Part shown: positions 46,014 through 55,375 of the stretch, in pieces
How the letters are laid out: the number at the start of each line of letters is the position of its first letter
Position numbering within the stretch: the first letter of the stretch is position 1
Assembly: GCF_006538725.1 (NCBI RefSeq)
Contig: NZ_BJLQ01000002.1
Span: forward strand, 62,001 to 126,000
Source of the DNA: Cellulomonas gelida
GTDB lineage: Bacteria > Actinomycetota > Actinomycetes > Actinomycetales > Cellulomonadaceae
DNA length: 64,000 nt
Direction: 5' to 3'
Translations under genes and position numbers: made by a program
The notes under the pieces: generated by a model
The model's input: the letters and a program-made list of their open reading frames with translations, nothing else
Told to the model about the DNA's origin: nothing
The model's database searches: none

Positions 46014-46979
46014 TCACGTGGCCAGGCGACCGTCCTCGTCGTCCGCCGGGACAGGGGCCTCGTCGGCCTCCGCGCCCTGCGGGACGTCCTCGCGCTGGTC
46101 CTCCTGCTGCGAGGGGGGTACCTCCAGGCCGTCCAGCGTCACGGTCGATTCACGTCCGGGATGGCGACGTCCGACCAGGATGAACGCTACCAGCGCGCCG
46201 AGGCCCACCAGGATCGACGTCCAGACGTTGAGGCGCAGCCCGAGGAAGCCGTGCGCGGGGTCGATCCGCAGCGCCTCGATCCACAGCCGTCCCGAGGTGT
46301 AGACGACGACGTAGAGCCAGAACACGCGGCCGTGGCCCAGCCGGAACCGGCGGTCCGCCCACACCAGCAGCGCGGCACCGAGCAGGTTCCACACCATCTC
46401 GTACAGGAACGTCGGGTGGAACAGGGTCCCGGCGGGGTGCCCCGCCGCGACCGCTACCGCGTCGTCGACGCGCAGGCCCCACGGCAGCGTCGTCGGACCG
46501 CCGAAGAGCTCCTGGTTGAACCAGTTGCCGAGCCGTCCGACCGCCTGGGCGACCAGCAAGCCGGGGGCCAGGGCGTCGGCGAACACCGTCAGCCGCACGC
46601 CGAGGCGGCGGCAGCCGATCCACGCACCGACCGCACCGAGCGCCACCGCGCCCCAGATGCCGAGTCCGCCCTCCCAGATCGCGAACGCCTTCCAGGGGTC
46701 ACCGCCCTTGCCGAAGTACGCGTCCGGCGACGTGATCAGGTGGTAGATGCGACCGCCGAGGATGCCGAACGGCACCGCCCAGAACGCGATCTCCACCACC
46801 TGGTCGGGATCCCCGCCCCGCTCCTTCCACCGCCGCTGCGTGATGAGCACGGCGGCGACGATGCCGATGAGGATCGCGATCGCGTAGGCCCGCACCGGGA
46901 ACGGCCCCAGGTGCCACACGCCCTGGGACGGGCTGGGGATCGCCGCGGGCACGCTCGCCAGGAGCGCGGACGCGGTCAT
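46014..46979 (-). CDS. lgt: prolipoprotein diacylglyceryl transferase
   Basis: Lgt adds diacylglycerol to the lipobox cysteine of preprolipoproteins in the membrane. 321 residues, about seven helices, with [17 protein letters not shown] at the start, the family signature [15 protein letters not shown] and R/E residues in [12 protein letters not shown] charged 45-residue cytoplasmic tail ([17 protein letters not shown]...) follows the last helix. The ATG at 46979 overlaps the trpA stop by four bases, the usual trpA-lgt linkage in actinobacteria. One lipoprotein client, the FKBP protein, is encoded in this window. Confidence 0.96.
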   Translation of the reverse strand: MTASALLASVPAAIPSPSQGVWHLGPFPVRAYAIAILIGIVAAVLITQRRWKERGGDPDQVVEIAFWAVPFGILGGRIYHLITSPDAYFGKGGDPWKAFAIWEGGLGIWGAVALGAVGAWIGCRRLGVRLTVFADALAPGLLVAQAVGRLGNWFNQELFGGPTTLPWGLRVDDAVAVAAGHPAGTLFHPTFLYEMVWNLLGAALLVWADRRFRLGHGRVFWLYVVVYTSGRLWIEALRIDPAHGFLGLRLNVWTSILVGLGALVAFILVGRRHPGRESTVTLDGLEVPPSQQEDQREDVPQGAEADEAPVPADDEDGRLAT

Positions 46980-47836
46980 CGGCCGGCTCCGCGAGACGTC
47001 GTGCGGTCCGCCGCACGCACGCCCGCGGCGAGCTCGGACGTCAGCGTCGCGAGCCGGTCCAGGCCCGTCTTCTCGTCGGGGGCGTCCACGAGCGCTCGCA
47101 CGAGGGCGGAGCCCACGATCACCCCGTCGGCATACGTCGCGACCTGCGTCGCCTGCTCGGGCGTCGAGACGCCGACACCGACGCAGACCCGCGCGGCGCC
47201 GGCCGCACGCGTGTCGGCCACGAGCTGCTGCGCGCGCGCGCCGACCGTGGCCCGCTCCCCCGTGACGCCCATCGTCGAGGCCGCGTAGACGAAGCCGCGG
47301 GACGCCGCGGCGGTGCTCGCGAGCCGCTCGGGCGTCGAGCTCGGCGCCACGAGGAACACGCGGTCCAGCCCGTGCGCGTCGGACGCGGCGATCCACTCCT
47401 GCGCCTCGTCGGGGATGAGATCCGGCGTGATGAGCCCCGCGCCGCCTGCGGCGGCGAGATCGCGCGCGTACGCCTCGACGCCGTAGCGCAGGACGAGGTT
47501 CCAGTACGTCATGACGAGGATCGGCGCGCCGCGCCCGGCCGTCTGCTCGACCGCCGCCAGGGTGTCGCGCACGCGCGTGCCGCCCTGCAGCGCGTGGTCC
47601 ACCGCGCGCTGGATGATCGGACCGTCCATGACCGGATCCGTGTAGGGCATGCCGAGCTCGACGACGTCAGCGCCCGCGTCGATCAGCGTGCGGACCGCAT
47701 CGACCGATCCCGGCACGGACGGGTAACCGACCGGGAGGTAGCCCACCAGCGCGGCACGGCCCTGCTCCGCGAGCCCGTCGAGCAGGGGCCCGCAGGTGGC
47801 ACCTGCCGCGCTCGTCGTCGCCTCCACCGCGCTCAC
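46976..47836 (-). CDS. trpA: tryptophan synthase alpha subunit
   Basis: 286 residues. TrpA cleaves indole-3-glycerol phosphate and channels indole to TrpB. The catalytic Glu is in [12 protein letters not shown] and the Asp in PYTDPVMDG, with phosphate-binding [10 protein letters not shown] and GVIVGSALV near the end. The GTG at 47836 overlaps the trpB stop (GTGA). It is part of trpC-trpB-trpA-lgt. Confidence 0.96.
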   Translation of the reverse strand: MSAVEATTSAAGATCGPLLDGLAEQGRAALVGYLPVGYPSVPGSVDAVRTLIDAGADVVELGMPYTDPVMDGPIIQRAVDHALQGGTRVRDTLAAVEQTAGRGAPILVMTYWNLVLRYGVEAYARDLAAAGGAGLITPDLIPDEAQEWIAASDAHGLDRVFLVAPSSTPERLASTAAASRGFVYAASTMGVTGERATVGARAQQLVADTRAAGAARVCVGVGVSTPEQATQVATYADGVIVGSALVRALVDAPDEKTGLDRLATLTSELAAGVRAADRTTSRGAGR

Positions 47837-49116
47837 CGGACTCCCTCGCCGTCGTTCTCGTCCAGCAGGCCGAACCACGCAGCGGCCGTGGCCACGTCCT
47901 TGTCGCCGCGACCCGACAGGTTCACCAGGATCACGGGCTCGTCGGACCACTGCGCCGCCTGCGGACCCAGCTGGATCGCGCCCGCGAGGGCGTGCGCCGA
48001 CTCGATCGCCGGGATGATGCCCTCGGTGCGGCACAGCAGCCGGAAGGCCTCCATCGCCTCGTCGTCCGAGACGGGCAGGTAGGTCGCGCGGCCGATGTCG
48101 TGCAGCCACGAGTGCTCGGGACCGACGCTCGGGTAGTCGAGACCCGCCGAGACCGAGTGGCTGGGGATCGTCTGGCCGTCCTCGTCCTGCAGCAGGTAGG
48201 AACGGGCTCCGTGCAGCACGCCGGGCGCACCGCCCTGGAAGCGCGCAGCGTGGTCGCCGTGACCGAGCCCACGACCACCCGCCTCGAAGCCGAACAGGCG
48301 GACACCCTCGTCGTCGAGGAACGCGTTGAAGATGCCCATCGCGTTGGACCCGCCGCCCACGCAGGCCACCACCGCGTCGGGCAGGCGCCCGATCTCGGCC
48401 AGCAGCTGCGCGCGGGCCTCCTCGCCGATCACCTTGTGGAAGTCGCGCACCATCTCGGGGAAGGGGTGTGGCCCCGTCACGGTGCCGAGCAGGTAGTGCG
48501 TGGTCTCGACGTTCGCGACCCAGTCCCGCAGCGCCTCGTTGATCGCGTCCTTGAGGGTCCGCGTGCCGATCGTCACGGGCACGACCTCGGCGCCCAGCAG
48601 GCGCATGCGCGCCACGTTGAGCGCCTGGCGCTGCGTGTCCTCCTCGCCCATGTAAACCGTGCACTCGAGGCCCAGCAGCGCGGCCGCCGTGGCGGTCGCG
48701 ACGCCGTGCTGCCCCGCTCCCGTCTCGGCGATCACGCGGGTCTTGCCGAGGCGCTTGACCAGCAGCGCCTGGCCGAGCACGTTGTTGATCTTGTGCGAGC
48801 CGGTGTGGTTCAGGTCCTCACGCTTGAGGAACACCCGCGCGCCGCCGCCGACGTGCGCCGCGAACCGCGGCACCTCGGTCAGCGGGCTCGGCCGTCCCGT
48901 GTACGTGCGGTGCAGGCGTGCGAGCTCGGCGCCGAATGCCGGGTCGGCCAACGCCTTGTGGTACGCCGTGTCGAGCTCGTCCAGCGCGGCGATGAGCGCC
49001 TCCGGGACGAACCTGCCGCCGAACTCACCCCAGTACGGCCCGACGTGCGTCGCGAGCGATCCGACGCGCTCCTCCTGACCGGGCACGAGCGGGCGACCGC
49101 CCACGTCCGCCGTCAC
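47833..49116 (-). CDS. trpB: tryptophan synthase beta subunit
   Basis: 427 residues. This PLP enzyme condenses indole with serine. The PLP lysine is in HTGSHKINN, with the catalytic Glu/Gly loop ETGAGQHG and phosphate-binding GGGSNAMG. The N-terminal segment [18 protein letters not shown] (split) is the TrpB1 type that pairs with TrpA. The GTG at 49116 overlaps the trpC stop by four bases. Confidence 0.97.
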   Translation of the reverse strand: MTADVGGRPLVPGQEERVGSLATHVGPYWGEFGGRFVPEALIAALDELDTAYHKALADPAFGAELARLHRTYTGRPSPLTEVPRFAAHVGGGARVFLKREDLNHTGSHKINNVLGQALLVKRLGKTRVIAETGAGQHGVATATAAALLGLECTVYMGEEDTQRQALNVARMRLLGAEVVPVTIGTRTLKDAINEALRDWVANVETTHYLLGTVTGPHPFPEMVRDFHKVIGEEARAQLLAEIGRLPDAVVACVGGGSNAMGIFNAFLDDEGVRLFGFEAGGRGLGHGDHAARFQGGAPGVLHGARSYLLQDEDGQTIPSHSVSAGLDYPSVGPEHSWLHDIGRATYLPVSDDEAMEAFRLLCRTEGIIPAIESAHALAGAIQLGPQAAQWSDEPVILVNLSGRGDKDVATAAAWFGLLDENDGEGVR

Positions 49117-49925
49117 TGGCGCACCGCGCGCAGCGACGGGTGGGCACCTGCGGCGACGAGGTCGGCGACCGAGCGGCGGGGCGCGTCGTCCGTGACGAGC
49201 GCCTCCCCCACGAGCACCGCGTCGGCGCCCGCACGGGCGTAGTCCATGACGTCGTGCGGGCCGCGCACGCCGGACTCCGCGATCTTGACGATGTAGGACG
49301 GGATCGACGGCGCGACGCGCGCGAACGTGCCGCGGTCGACCTCCAGGGAGCGCAGGTCGCGAGCGTTCACGCCGATGACCCGGGCGCCCGCGTCGACCGC
49401 GCGCGCCACCTCGTCCTCGTCGTGCACCTCCACGAGCGCCGTCATGCCGAGCGAGTGCACCCGCTCGACGAGCGACTCCAGCACGGTCTGCTCGAGCGCG
49501 GCGACGATCAGCAGGCACAGGTCGGCACCGTGCGCCCGCGCCTCCCACACCTGGTACGGCGTCACGACGAAGTCCTTGCGCAGCACCGGGATGTCCACCC
49601 GCGCCCGCACGGCGTCGAGGTCGGCGAGCGACCCGTTGAACCGCCGCTCCTCGGTGAGGACCGAGATCGCAGCGGCACCGCCGGTCTCGTACTCGGCGGC
49701 CAGGGCTGCCGGGTCCGAGATCGCGGCGAGCTCGCCCTTCGACGGGCTCGAGCGCTTCACCTCGGCGATCACCGTGACGGCGTCCTCGACCCGCAGCCGC
49801 GCGACGGCGTCGATCGCCGACGGCCTGCGAGCCGCCAGCTCCTTGACCTGCGCCAGCGGCGTGAGAGCCTCTCGTGCGGCCAGGTCCTCCCGGACACCGG
49901 CGACGATCTCGTCGAGCACGCTCAT
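49113..49925 (-). CDS. trpC: indole-3-glycerol-phosphate synthase
   Basis: 270 residues, a (beta/alpha)8 enzyme closing the indole ring. [13 protein letters not shown] contains the catalytic lysine, LRKDFVV the second, and [10 protein letters not shown] and KIAESGV complete the active site. It is not fused to TrpF. Upstream 150 bases hold a possible promoter (TACGAT at 50004-49999, minus strand) with a leader of about 70 nt. No leader peptide rich in Trp codons is evident. Confidence 0.96.
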   Translation of the reverse strand: MSVLDEIVAGVREDLAAREALTPLAQVKELAARRPSAIDAVARLRVEDAVTVIAEVKRSSPSKGELAAISDPAALAAEYETGGAAAISVLTEERRFNGSLADLDAVRARVDIPVLRKDFVVTPYQVWEARAHGADLCLLIVAALEQTVLESLVERVHSLGMTALVEVHDEDEVARAVDAGARVIGVNARDLRSLEVDRGTFARVAPSIPSYIVKIAESGVRGPHDVMDYARAGADAVLVGEALVTDDAPRRSVADLVAAGAHPSLRAVRQ

Positions 49926-49998
49926 GGCAGCCTCACCCCTCGTTCACGACCCCGGGGAACCCCACGGCACTGCGGCGCGTGCGGGTCCTCTCACCGTC

Positions 49999-50004
49999 AT
50001 CGTA
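49999..50004 (-). promoter_or_regulatory. candidate -10 of the trpCBA promoter
   Basis: TACGAT on the minus strand in the 150-base gap between the DUF4190 gene and trpC. The same hexamer occurs ahead of efp. No clear -35 is seen. Confidence 0.3.
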
Positions 50005-50075
50005 GAGGGGCCCGAGAGTGACCCCGAACACGGCCCGCCTGGTGGACCCCGGGACCCGGGAACGCCCGGACGGGC

Positions 50076-50627
50076 TCAGGGGGACGTCTGCCAGACCGAC
50101 AGCAGGCCGACGATCGCGATGAGCACCCCGACGCCGGACAGGATCGTGCCGATCCAGCCCGTGACGATGCCACCGGTGGCGAGGCTCTCGTTGTTCGCCT
50201 CACCCGCGGCGACCGCGCGCTTGGCGTTGTTCCCGACGATGATCGCGGGGATGCCGGAGAAGAACCCGCACAGCACGATGCTCGCGATGCCGAGCACGAG
50301 TGACCAGACACCCAGGCTGTTCTTCGGCAGCGTGGCCGGGTAGCCACCCGCGTAGCCCGGGGCCTGCCCGTACGCGGGCGCCTGGCCGTAGGCCGGAGGC
50401 TGCCCGTACGCCGGCGGCTGGCCGTAGGCGGGTGCCTGACCGTACGCGGGCGGCTGGCCGTACGCAGGAGGCTGCCCGTACGCGGGCGGCTGGCCGTAGG
50501 AGGGGGCCGCACCGGGCTCGGGCACCGCGGGGGACGACGCGCCCTCGGGCGGCGGGGCGTACGGCGACGAGCCGGCACCCGGCTCGCTCGGCTGCTGCGG
50601 GTCGGTGGGCTGGTCCGGCGTGCTCAT
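50076..50627 (-). CDS. DUF4190-type membrane protein with QPPAYG repeats
   Basis: 183 residues. The first 95 residues are a Pro/Tyr/Gly/Gln-rich cytoplasmic tail with about eight AYGQ(P/A)P repeats (44-90). Two membrane helices follow ([21 protein letters not shown] and the last 25 residues) with [23 protein letters not shown] between them, the DUF4190 pattern. Function unknown. A second protein of the same design is encoded at 51167-52165. Polyproline content makes it a likely EF-P client. Confidence 0.8.
   Translation of the reverse strand: MSTPDQPTDPQQPSEPGAGSSPYAPPPEGASSPAVPEPGAAPSYGQPPAYGQPPAYGQPPAYGQAPAYGQPPAYGQPPAYGQAPAYGQAPGYAGGYPATLPKNSLGVWSLVLGIASIVLCGFFSGIPAIIVGNNAKRAVAAGEANNESLATGGIVTGWIGTILSGVGVLIAIVGLLSVWQTSP
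50358..50498 (-). repeat. 18-bp coding repeats (QPPAYG)
   Basis: About eight near-identical 18-bp units encode AYGQ(P/A)P. The copy number is a good candidate for variation between strains. Confidence 0.85.
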
Positions 50628-50713
50628 CAGGCGTTCTCCCGTTCGGATCTCAGGACGGCTCTCTCAGGTCACACTCTGCCAGGCCGGGCCCCTGCGACGC
50701 GGGAGCGCGCCGA

Positions 50714-51133
50714 TCAGGGTGCGAGGACCTCGAAGCCCGGCAGGTTGCGCAGCACGCCGAACCCGACGAGGAGCACGAGCAGCAGCCAGGCCGACCACGA
50801 GGGCAGCACGGGCGCGCCGCGCCCGCGGCTCACCCGCACGACCCACCAGAACCACAGACCCACCAGCACCGGCACCATCGAGACCCACAGCGGGTTCATC
50901 GACCAGGCGGCCGCGAGATCGCCGTGCGCGAGGTCGTGCGTCGCCCGCAGACCGCCGCAGGCGGGGCACGCCAACCCCGTCACGGCGGCCAACGGGCAGA
51001 ACCCGTAGCTGCCCGACTGGTGCGGGTCACGGACCGCCAGGACGAGGGTCGCGACACCGACGACGCCCGCCGTCAGCGCAGGGCCGCGCCACGCGCGCAC
51101 GTCGCGTCGGACGCGGTGCTCGACCGTGCTCAC
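50714..51133 (-). CDS. DUF2752 family membrane protein
   Basis: 139 residues with three to four helices and the DUF2752 signature CPLAAVTGLACPACGGLRATHDL followed by HGDLAAAWSMNPL (His, Cys and Gly residues conserved). Function unknown; the cysteine cluster could bind a metal or a lipid-modification partner. The GTG at 51133 is chosen because CGGGAGGGG lies upstream; an ATG seven codons earlier is possible. It lies between two DUF4190-type genes in the trp region. Confidence 0.82.
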   Translation of the reverse strand: MSTVEHRVRRDVRAWRGPALTAGVVGVATLVLAVRDPHQSGSYGFCPLAAVTGLACPACGGLRATHDLAHGDLAAAWSMNPLWVSMVPVLVGLWFWWVVRVSRGRGAPVLPSWSAWLLLVLLVGFGVLRNLPGFEVLAP

Positions 51134-51166
51134 GTGCGCCCCCTCCCGATGCATCCGGAGACCGAC

Positions 51167-52165
51167 CTAGAACCCGCTCGAGCTCAGCGAGTTGGCTCCG
51201 CGGGCGACGAACGTCAGGACGGTCAGTCCGACGCCGACCCACCCCAGCACGACGCCCGCCTTCGCCGCGCCGAGGTTGACGGGCAGGCCGCGCGCGGCCG
51301 ACGCCTTCGCCCGGCCACCCACCACGATCGCCCCGATCGCGGCACCGAGCGCCGGGAACGTGCACGCGCAGGCGAGCACGACACTCAGGATGCCCAGCAC
51401 GAGCGCCCAGGTCGAGAGCGAGCCGCTCGAGCTGCCCGGCCCGGCGGGATGCTGCGGAGCGCCGTACGCGGGCGGAGCGCCGTACGCGGGCGGTGGCCCG
51501 TAGGCAGGCGGTGGGCCATAGGCAGGTGGTGGGCCGTAGGGCGACTGCCCGGGCTGGCCGGAGCCCGCGCCGTACGCGGGCGGCGTCCCGTAGGGCGGGG
51601 GCGTCCCGTACGTCGGCGACGTGCCGTAGCCGGCGGGCGGGCCGTACGCGGGAGCGTCGTGCGCCGGGCTCGGCGGCGGTGTCCCGTACTCCGGGATGCT
51701 CGATCCGGGCAGGGCAGTCGGCGGTTCCTCGGACACCCGCTCACCGGACGCCTGCTCACCGGACACGTGCCCACCGGGCACGTGGTGACCGGGCGCCTCG
51801 CCGGCAGGCGACTGGCCCGCGGGCGACGACGGGCCGGCCACGGCGGCCCCGAACGTCGCGGGCGCCTGGTAGCCCGGGGGCGCGGTGTACGTCGGCGGCG
51901 GCTCGTACGCCGGCGGGGCGGTGTAGGCCGCCGAGCCGGTCTCCGGACCGGGGCCGGGCGCCTCGGCACCCGCGGCCTCTGCCTTGGCTGTCTCGACCTT
52001 CGCTGGCTCGACCTTCGCGACCTCGGGCTCCGACGGCTCGAGCTCCGACGGCTCAAGCAACGGCGGCTCGGGCTCCGACGGGTCGGCGAGAGGCCTGGAC
52101 GGGTCCAGCGGTGCGGACGGCTCTTGTGGCTCGTCGGGGCTGGGCGGCTGCGCAGGAGTGCTCAT
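51167..52165 (-). CDS. long DUF4190-like membrane protein with proline/tyrosine-rich tail
   Basis: 332 residues. Residues 1-70 are acidic and proline-rich (EPSEPEVAKVEPAKVETAK). Residues 80-240 are Pro/Tyr/Gly repeats, ending in several YGPPPA units. Two C-terminal helices (LSTWALVLGILSVVLACACTF; AGVVLGWVGVGLTVLTFVA) bracket GGRAKASAARGLPVNLGAAK. It looks like an expanded paralogue of the gene at 50076-50627. Function unknown. Confidence 0.75.
   Translation of the reverse strand: MSTPAQPPSPDEPQEPSAPLDPSRPLADPSEPEPPLLEPSELEPSEPEVAKVEPAKVETAKAEAAGAEAPGPGPETGSAAYTAPPAYEPPPTYTAPPGYQAPATFGAAVAGPSSPAGQSPAGEAPGHHVPGGHVSGEQASGERVSEEPPTALPGSSIPEYGTPPPSPAHDAPAYGPPAGYGTSPTYGTPPPYGTPPAYGAGSGQPGQSPYGPPPAYGPPPAYGPPPAYGAPPAYGAPQHPAGPGSSSGSLSTWALVLGILSVVLACACTFPALGAAIGAIVVGGRAKASAARGLPVNLGAAKAGVVLGWVGVGLTVLTFVARGANSLSSSGF
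51446..51688 (-). repeat. coding repeats (YGPPPA/YGTPP)
   Basis: Imperfect repeats of 15-24 bp encode YGPPPA and YGTPP units, the last four nearly identical at DNA level. Confidence 0.7.
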
Positions 52166-52253
52166 CTGTCCTCTTCGTCGGGGAACACGATCACGCCGAC
52201 CGACCGGGCGCGACCGGACCGCGTCCGCGCCCTACCGGCCGTCCGCCCAGAGC

Positions 52254-52559
52254 TCAGTGACCACCGCGGGCCGACTGCTTGGCGAGGGTCGCGGCGCCGC
52301 CCTGGCCGTAGCCGAGGACCTGCAGCACCTTGCCGATCACGATCCCGAGCACGCACACCCCGAGCCCGGCCCACACGAGCCAGACCTGGGCGAAGACCAT
52401 CGCCAGAGCGGCGATCACGGCGCCCGCGACGACCACCCAGGTGGTGGTCCACGCCGCCACGGTGTGCCCGTGGTTCGTCGGCGGAGCGCTCGGCGGCAGG
52501 TGCACCGCCTCGGTGACGGTGGGGTTCTGCGCGCGGTGCGCGAGGGTGTTGTCGGCCAT
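52254..52559 (-). CDS. small membrane protein with HGxxxAAW motif
   Basis: 101 residues with the motif NHGHTVAAWTTTWV before two membrane helices and a basic tail ending QSARGGH. This matches the small membrane proteins (HGxxPAAW type) found beside trp genes in actinobacteria, here with Val for Pro. Function unknown. A TAGGGT -10 box sits about 31 bases upstream of the ATG. Confidence 0.75.
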   Translation of the reverse strand: MADNTLAHRAQNPTVTEAVHLPPSAPPTNHGHTVAAWTTTWVVVAGAVIAALAMVFAQVWLVWAGLGVCVLGIVIGKVLQVLGYGQGGAATLAKQSARGGH

Positions 52560-52589
52560 GGTCGACCCTTCTCCAGTGGTTCTGCGCTC

Positions 52590-52595
52590 ACCCTA
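52590..52595 (-). promoter_or_regulatory. -10 element ahead of the HGxxxAAW membrane-protein gene
   Basis: Minus strand TAGGGT followed by GAGCG, the same 11 bases as at the pyr promoter. The -35 region is unclear. Confidence 0.4.
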
Positions 52596-52670
52596 GCGTG
52601 CAGGCCAGGGCGCTTCGTGGCACGTCCGCTGCGACGGTGGACACACGCCTGCGTACCGGGTCACGCGGTG

Positions 52671-53360
52671 TCAGTGGGGCTCGTCGTCCGCCTGCTCGGT
52701 CGGGTCGTCGCCGCGCGACAGCGCGTCCCACTGGTCCCGCTCGTCGACCGGCCTGGCGGCACGCGCCGTCGACCCCGCCGCCGCGCCGTCGCGAGCACCC
52801 GTGGCGGCTGCCCCAGCGGTCCGGTCGTGCCGTCCCGCGACGGACCACCCGCCTGACACGCGCGCGAGCCAGACCGCGACCGCGACGACGAGGAGCCCGA
52901 CGCCGAGCGCGACCCACGGCCAGGGCGACACCGCGACCTCGCCGACGACCCGCTCGATCCCGATGCGGTCCGCGACGGTCGGTGCGGCGGCCGCGGCCGG
53001 GTCCCGCAGGACGCTCACGGCACCGCCCACGACGAGCAGTCCCGCCAGCAGCACCGTCGCGACCACCAGCCATCGCCCGATCCGGCCCACGAGCGCGATC
53101 GCCCCGGTCGCCGCGAGGAGCACGAGCGCCGCGGCCACGAGGGCGGGAGCTGCCGAGCCGCCGGAGACGCGGACCGTCTCGGTGACCCCGAGCACGGAGT
53201 CGGTGGGCACGCTCAACCAGGTCGGCACCGCGCACACACCCGTGAGCGCAGCCGTCAGGAGGAGCACTCCGGCCGCGCGGCCGCGCCCGGCGCGCGCGCC
53301 CCCGGCAGCCGGCGGTGTCGCGGGCGCCTCGCCGGCCGGGCCCGGGCTCGTCGTCGTCAC
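52671..53360 (-). CDS. Trp biosynthesis-associated membrane protein
   Basis: 229 residues with four hydrophobic helices and the C-terminal motif RDQWDALSRGDDPT, diagnostic of the actinobacterial trp-operon-associated membrane protein family (TIGR02234-type). Between helices two and three lies the conserved VGRIGRWLVV segment. The biochemical role is unknown. The GTG at 53360 overlaps the trpE stop by four bases. Confidence 0.88.
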   Translation of the reverse strand: MTTTSPGPAGEAPATPPAAGGARAGRGRAAGVLLLTAALTGVCAVPTWLSVPTDSVLGVTETVRVSGGSAAPALVAAALVLLAATGAIALVGRIGRWLVVATVLLAGLLVVGGAVSVLRDPAAAAAPTVADRIGIERVVGEVAVSPWPWVALGVGLLVVAVAVWLARVSGGWSVAGRHDRTAGAAATGARDGAAAGSTARAARPVDERDQWDALSRGDDPTEQADDEPH

Positions 53361-54907
53361 GCGTCGGCGCGGCGCAGGCGGGACGCGACCTGGATGGCGC
53401 GCACCGCGGCCTGCGCCTTGTTGCGCGACTCGGCGTACTCCAGGTCGGGCACGGAGTCGGCCACGATCCCGCCGCCGGCCTGCACCGAGGCACGACCGTC
53501 GCGGATGAGCGCCGTGCGGATCGCGATCGCCATGTCCATGTTCCCGGCGAAGTCGAAGTACCCGACCGTGCCGCCGTAGATCCCCCGGCGCGCGGGCTCG
53601 ACCTCGTCGATGAGCGCGATGGCCCGCTGCTTGGGGGCGCCCGACAGCGTCCCGGCGGGGAACGTCGCCATGAGGGTCTGGAGCGCGGTGGCTCCCGCGC
53701 GCAGCCGTCCGACGACGGTCGACGTGATGTGCATGATGTGCGAGAACCGTCGGACGGCCATGAACTCCACGACCTCGACGCTCGTCGGGTCGCAGACCTT
53801 GACGAGGTCGTTGCGCGACAGGTCGACGAGCATGATGTGCTCGGCGCGCTCCTTGAGGTCGGCGAGGACCTCGTCGGCGAGCTCGCGGTCCTCCTCGGGC
53901 GTCGCGCCGCGGGGACGCGAACCCGCGATGGGGTACGTCGTGACGTGCCCCTCGTCGACCTTCACGAGCGTCTCGGGGCTCGACCCGACGACCGCGAAGT
54001 CGCGCCCGTCGGCGTCCTGCAGCTGCAGGTAGTACATGTACGGGCTCGGGTTGATCGTGCGCAGCACCCGGTAGACGTCGAGCGGCTCGGCCGGGCAGTC
54101 GAGGTCGAGTCGCTGCGACATGACGACCTGGAACACCTCGCCGTCGCGGATCGCGTCCTTGCCGAAGCGCACTGCGTGGTCGAACTCCTCGCGCGTCGAC
54201 CGGAACCGCAGCTCGGGCTCGGGCACGTCCGCGAGCACGGCGATCCCCGAGGGCGCGGGGTGCAGGAGCGAGGCCTGCATCGCGTCCAGGCGGGCGACGG
54301 CGTCCGCGTGCGCGTCGTCGACCCGCTCGTCGGTGTCGTCGAAGTTGATCGCGTTCGCCACGAGCCAGACGGAGCCGTCCTGGTGGTCGACCACCGCGAG
54401 GTCGGTGGCGAGCAGCAGCGTCAGCTCGGGGACCTCGAGCTCGTCGGGCGCCTTCTTCGGCAGCGTCGGCTCCCAGTGGTGCACGATGTCCCAGCCCAGC
54501 GCGCCGACGAGCCCGCTGGTCAGCGGCGGGAGCCCGGGTAGGACGGGGGTACGCAGCACGTCGAGCGTCTCGTTGAGCACGTCGAGCACGTCGCCGCTCG
54601 TCGGGATGCCGACCGGCACGTCGCCCGTCCATGCGGCCTCGCCGTCGCGCACCGTCAGCGTCGCGCGCGAGCGCACCCCGACGAAGGACCAACGCGCCCA
54701 GGTCCCGTCCGCCTCGGCGGACTCGAGGATGAACGTGCCCGGCCGGCCCGCGCCGAGCGTGCGGTACAGGCCCACGGGCGTCACGTCGTCGGCCAGCAGC
54801 CGCCGCACCACGGGCACGACCCGACGGTCGCGCGCGAGCTCGCGGAAGCCCTCGAGCGTGGGCCACGTGCCACCCCAGGGCACCTGCGCGGAGGTGTCGG
54901 CGGTCAT
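53357..54907 (-). CDS. trpE: anthranilate synthase component I
   Basis: 516 residues. TrpE makes anthranilate from chorismate; ammonia comes from a glutaminase subunit not encoded here. Chorismate-binding signatures [41 protein letters not shown] and [14 protein letters not shown] are intact. The tryptophan feedback segment FILESAE replaces the usual LLESA. The ATG at 54907 overlaps the hisI stop. The enzyme uses chorismate from AroC. Confidence 0.96.
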   Translation of the reverse strand: MTADTSAQVPWGGTWPTLEGFRELARDRRVVPVVRRLLADDVTPVGLYRTLGAGRPGTFILESAEADGTWARWSFVGVRSRATLTVRDGEAAWTGDVPVGIPTSGDVLDVLNETLDVLRTPVLPGLPPLTSGLVGALGWDIVHHWEPTLPKKAPDELEVPELTLLLATDLAVVDHQDGSVWLVANAINFDDTDERVDDAHADAVARLDAMQASLLHPAPSGIAVLADVPEPELRFRSTREEFDHAVRFGKDAIRDGEVFQVVMSQRLDLDCPAEPLDVYRVLRTINPSPYMYYLQLQDADGRDFAVVGSSPETLVKVDEGHVTTYPIAGSRPRGATPEEDRELADEVLADLKERAEHIMLVDLSRNDLVKVCDPTSVEVVEFMAVRRFSHIMHITSTVVGRLRAGATALQTLMATFPAGTLSGAPKQRAIALIDEVEPARRGIYGGTVGYFDFAGNMDMAIAIRTALIRDGRASVQAGGGIVADSVPDLEYAESRNKAQAAVRAIQVASRLRRADA

Positions 54908-55296
54908 CGCGCGTCCCCCGTCGTCTCCTCGGACCCCGTCGTCTCGCCGGACGTGACCGGCAGCGGGCCGCCCGCCTCGAAGCATGTGCGGGCGCCCGTG
55001 TGGCACGCCGCCCCCACCTGGTCGACCTCGACCAGCAGCGCGTCGCCGTCGCAGTCGATGCTCACGGCCTTGACGTGCTGGACGTGACCCGACGTGTCGC
55101 CCTTGCGCCAGTACTCCTGACGCGAGCGGGACCAGAAGGTCACGCGACCGGACGACAGCGTGCGGCGCAGCGCCTCGTCGTCCATCCAGCCGAGCATGAG
55201 CACCTCGCGCGTGTCGTGCTGCTGCACGATCGCGGCGACGAGGCCTGCCTCGTCACGCTTGAGGCGCGAGGCGACTGCGGGATCCAGGGTGGGCAC
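54904..55296 (-). CDS. hisI: phosphoribosyl-AMP cyclohydrolase
   Basis: 130 residues. HisI opens the adenine ring of phosphoribosyl-AMP in histidine synthesis. The motifs [42 protein letters not shown] and [12 protein letters not shown] contain the zinc and magnesium ligands. It is a single-domain enzyme, not fused to HisE. The GTG at 55296 has AGGATTC upstream. It pairs with hisF nearby, from which it is separated by the ABC exporter genes. Confidence 0.95.
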   Translation of the reverse strand: MPTLDPAVASRLKRDEAGLVAAIVQQHDTREVLMLGWMDDEALRRTLSSGRVTFWSRSRQEYWRKGDTSGHVQHVKAVSIDCDGDALLVEVDQVGAACHTGARTCFEAGGPLPVTSGETTGSEETTGDAR

Positions 55297-55375
55297 CCGA
55301 GAATCCTGCCACGCCCGGCGCGACCGACCACGGGGTGTCCGCGCGCACCGGGACCGGCGCTCGCCGCCGTGCCGC

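Noticed and set aside
41666-46183. 1,505-codon open frame on the plus strand opposite gltB
   Set aside because: It is an antisense shadow caused by high GC; composition is Arg/Asp/Val/Leu-rich with no domain, while the minus strand has unmistakable GltB motifs.
49926-50004. Trp attenuator upstream of trpC
   Set aside because: Only one TGG is seen and there is no leader peptide with tandem Trp codons or terminator/antiterminator pair.
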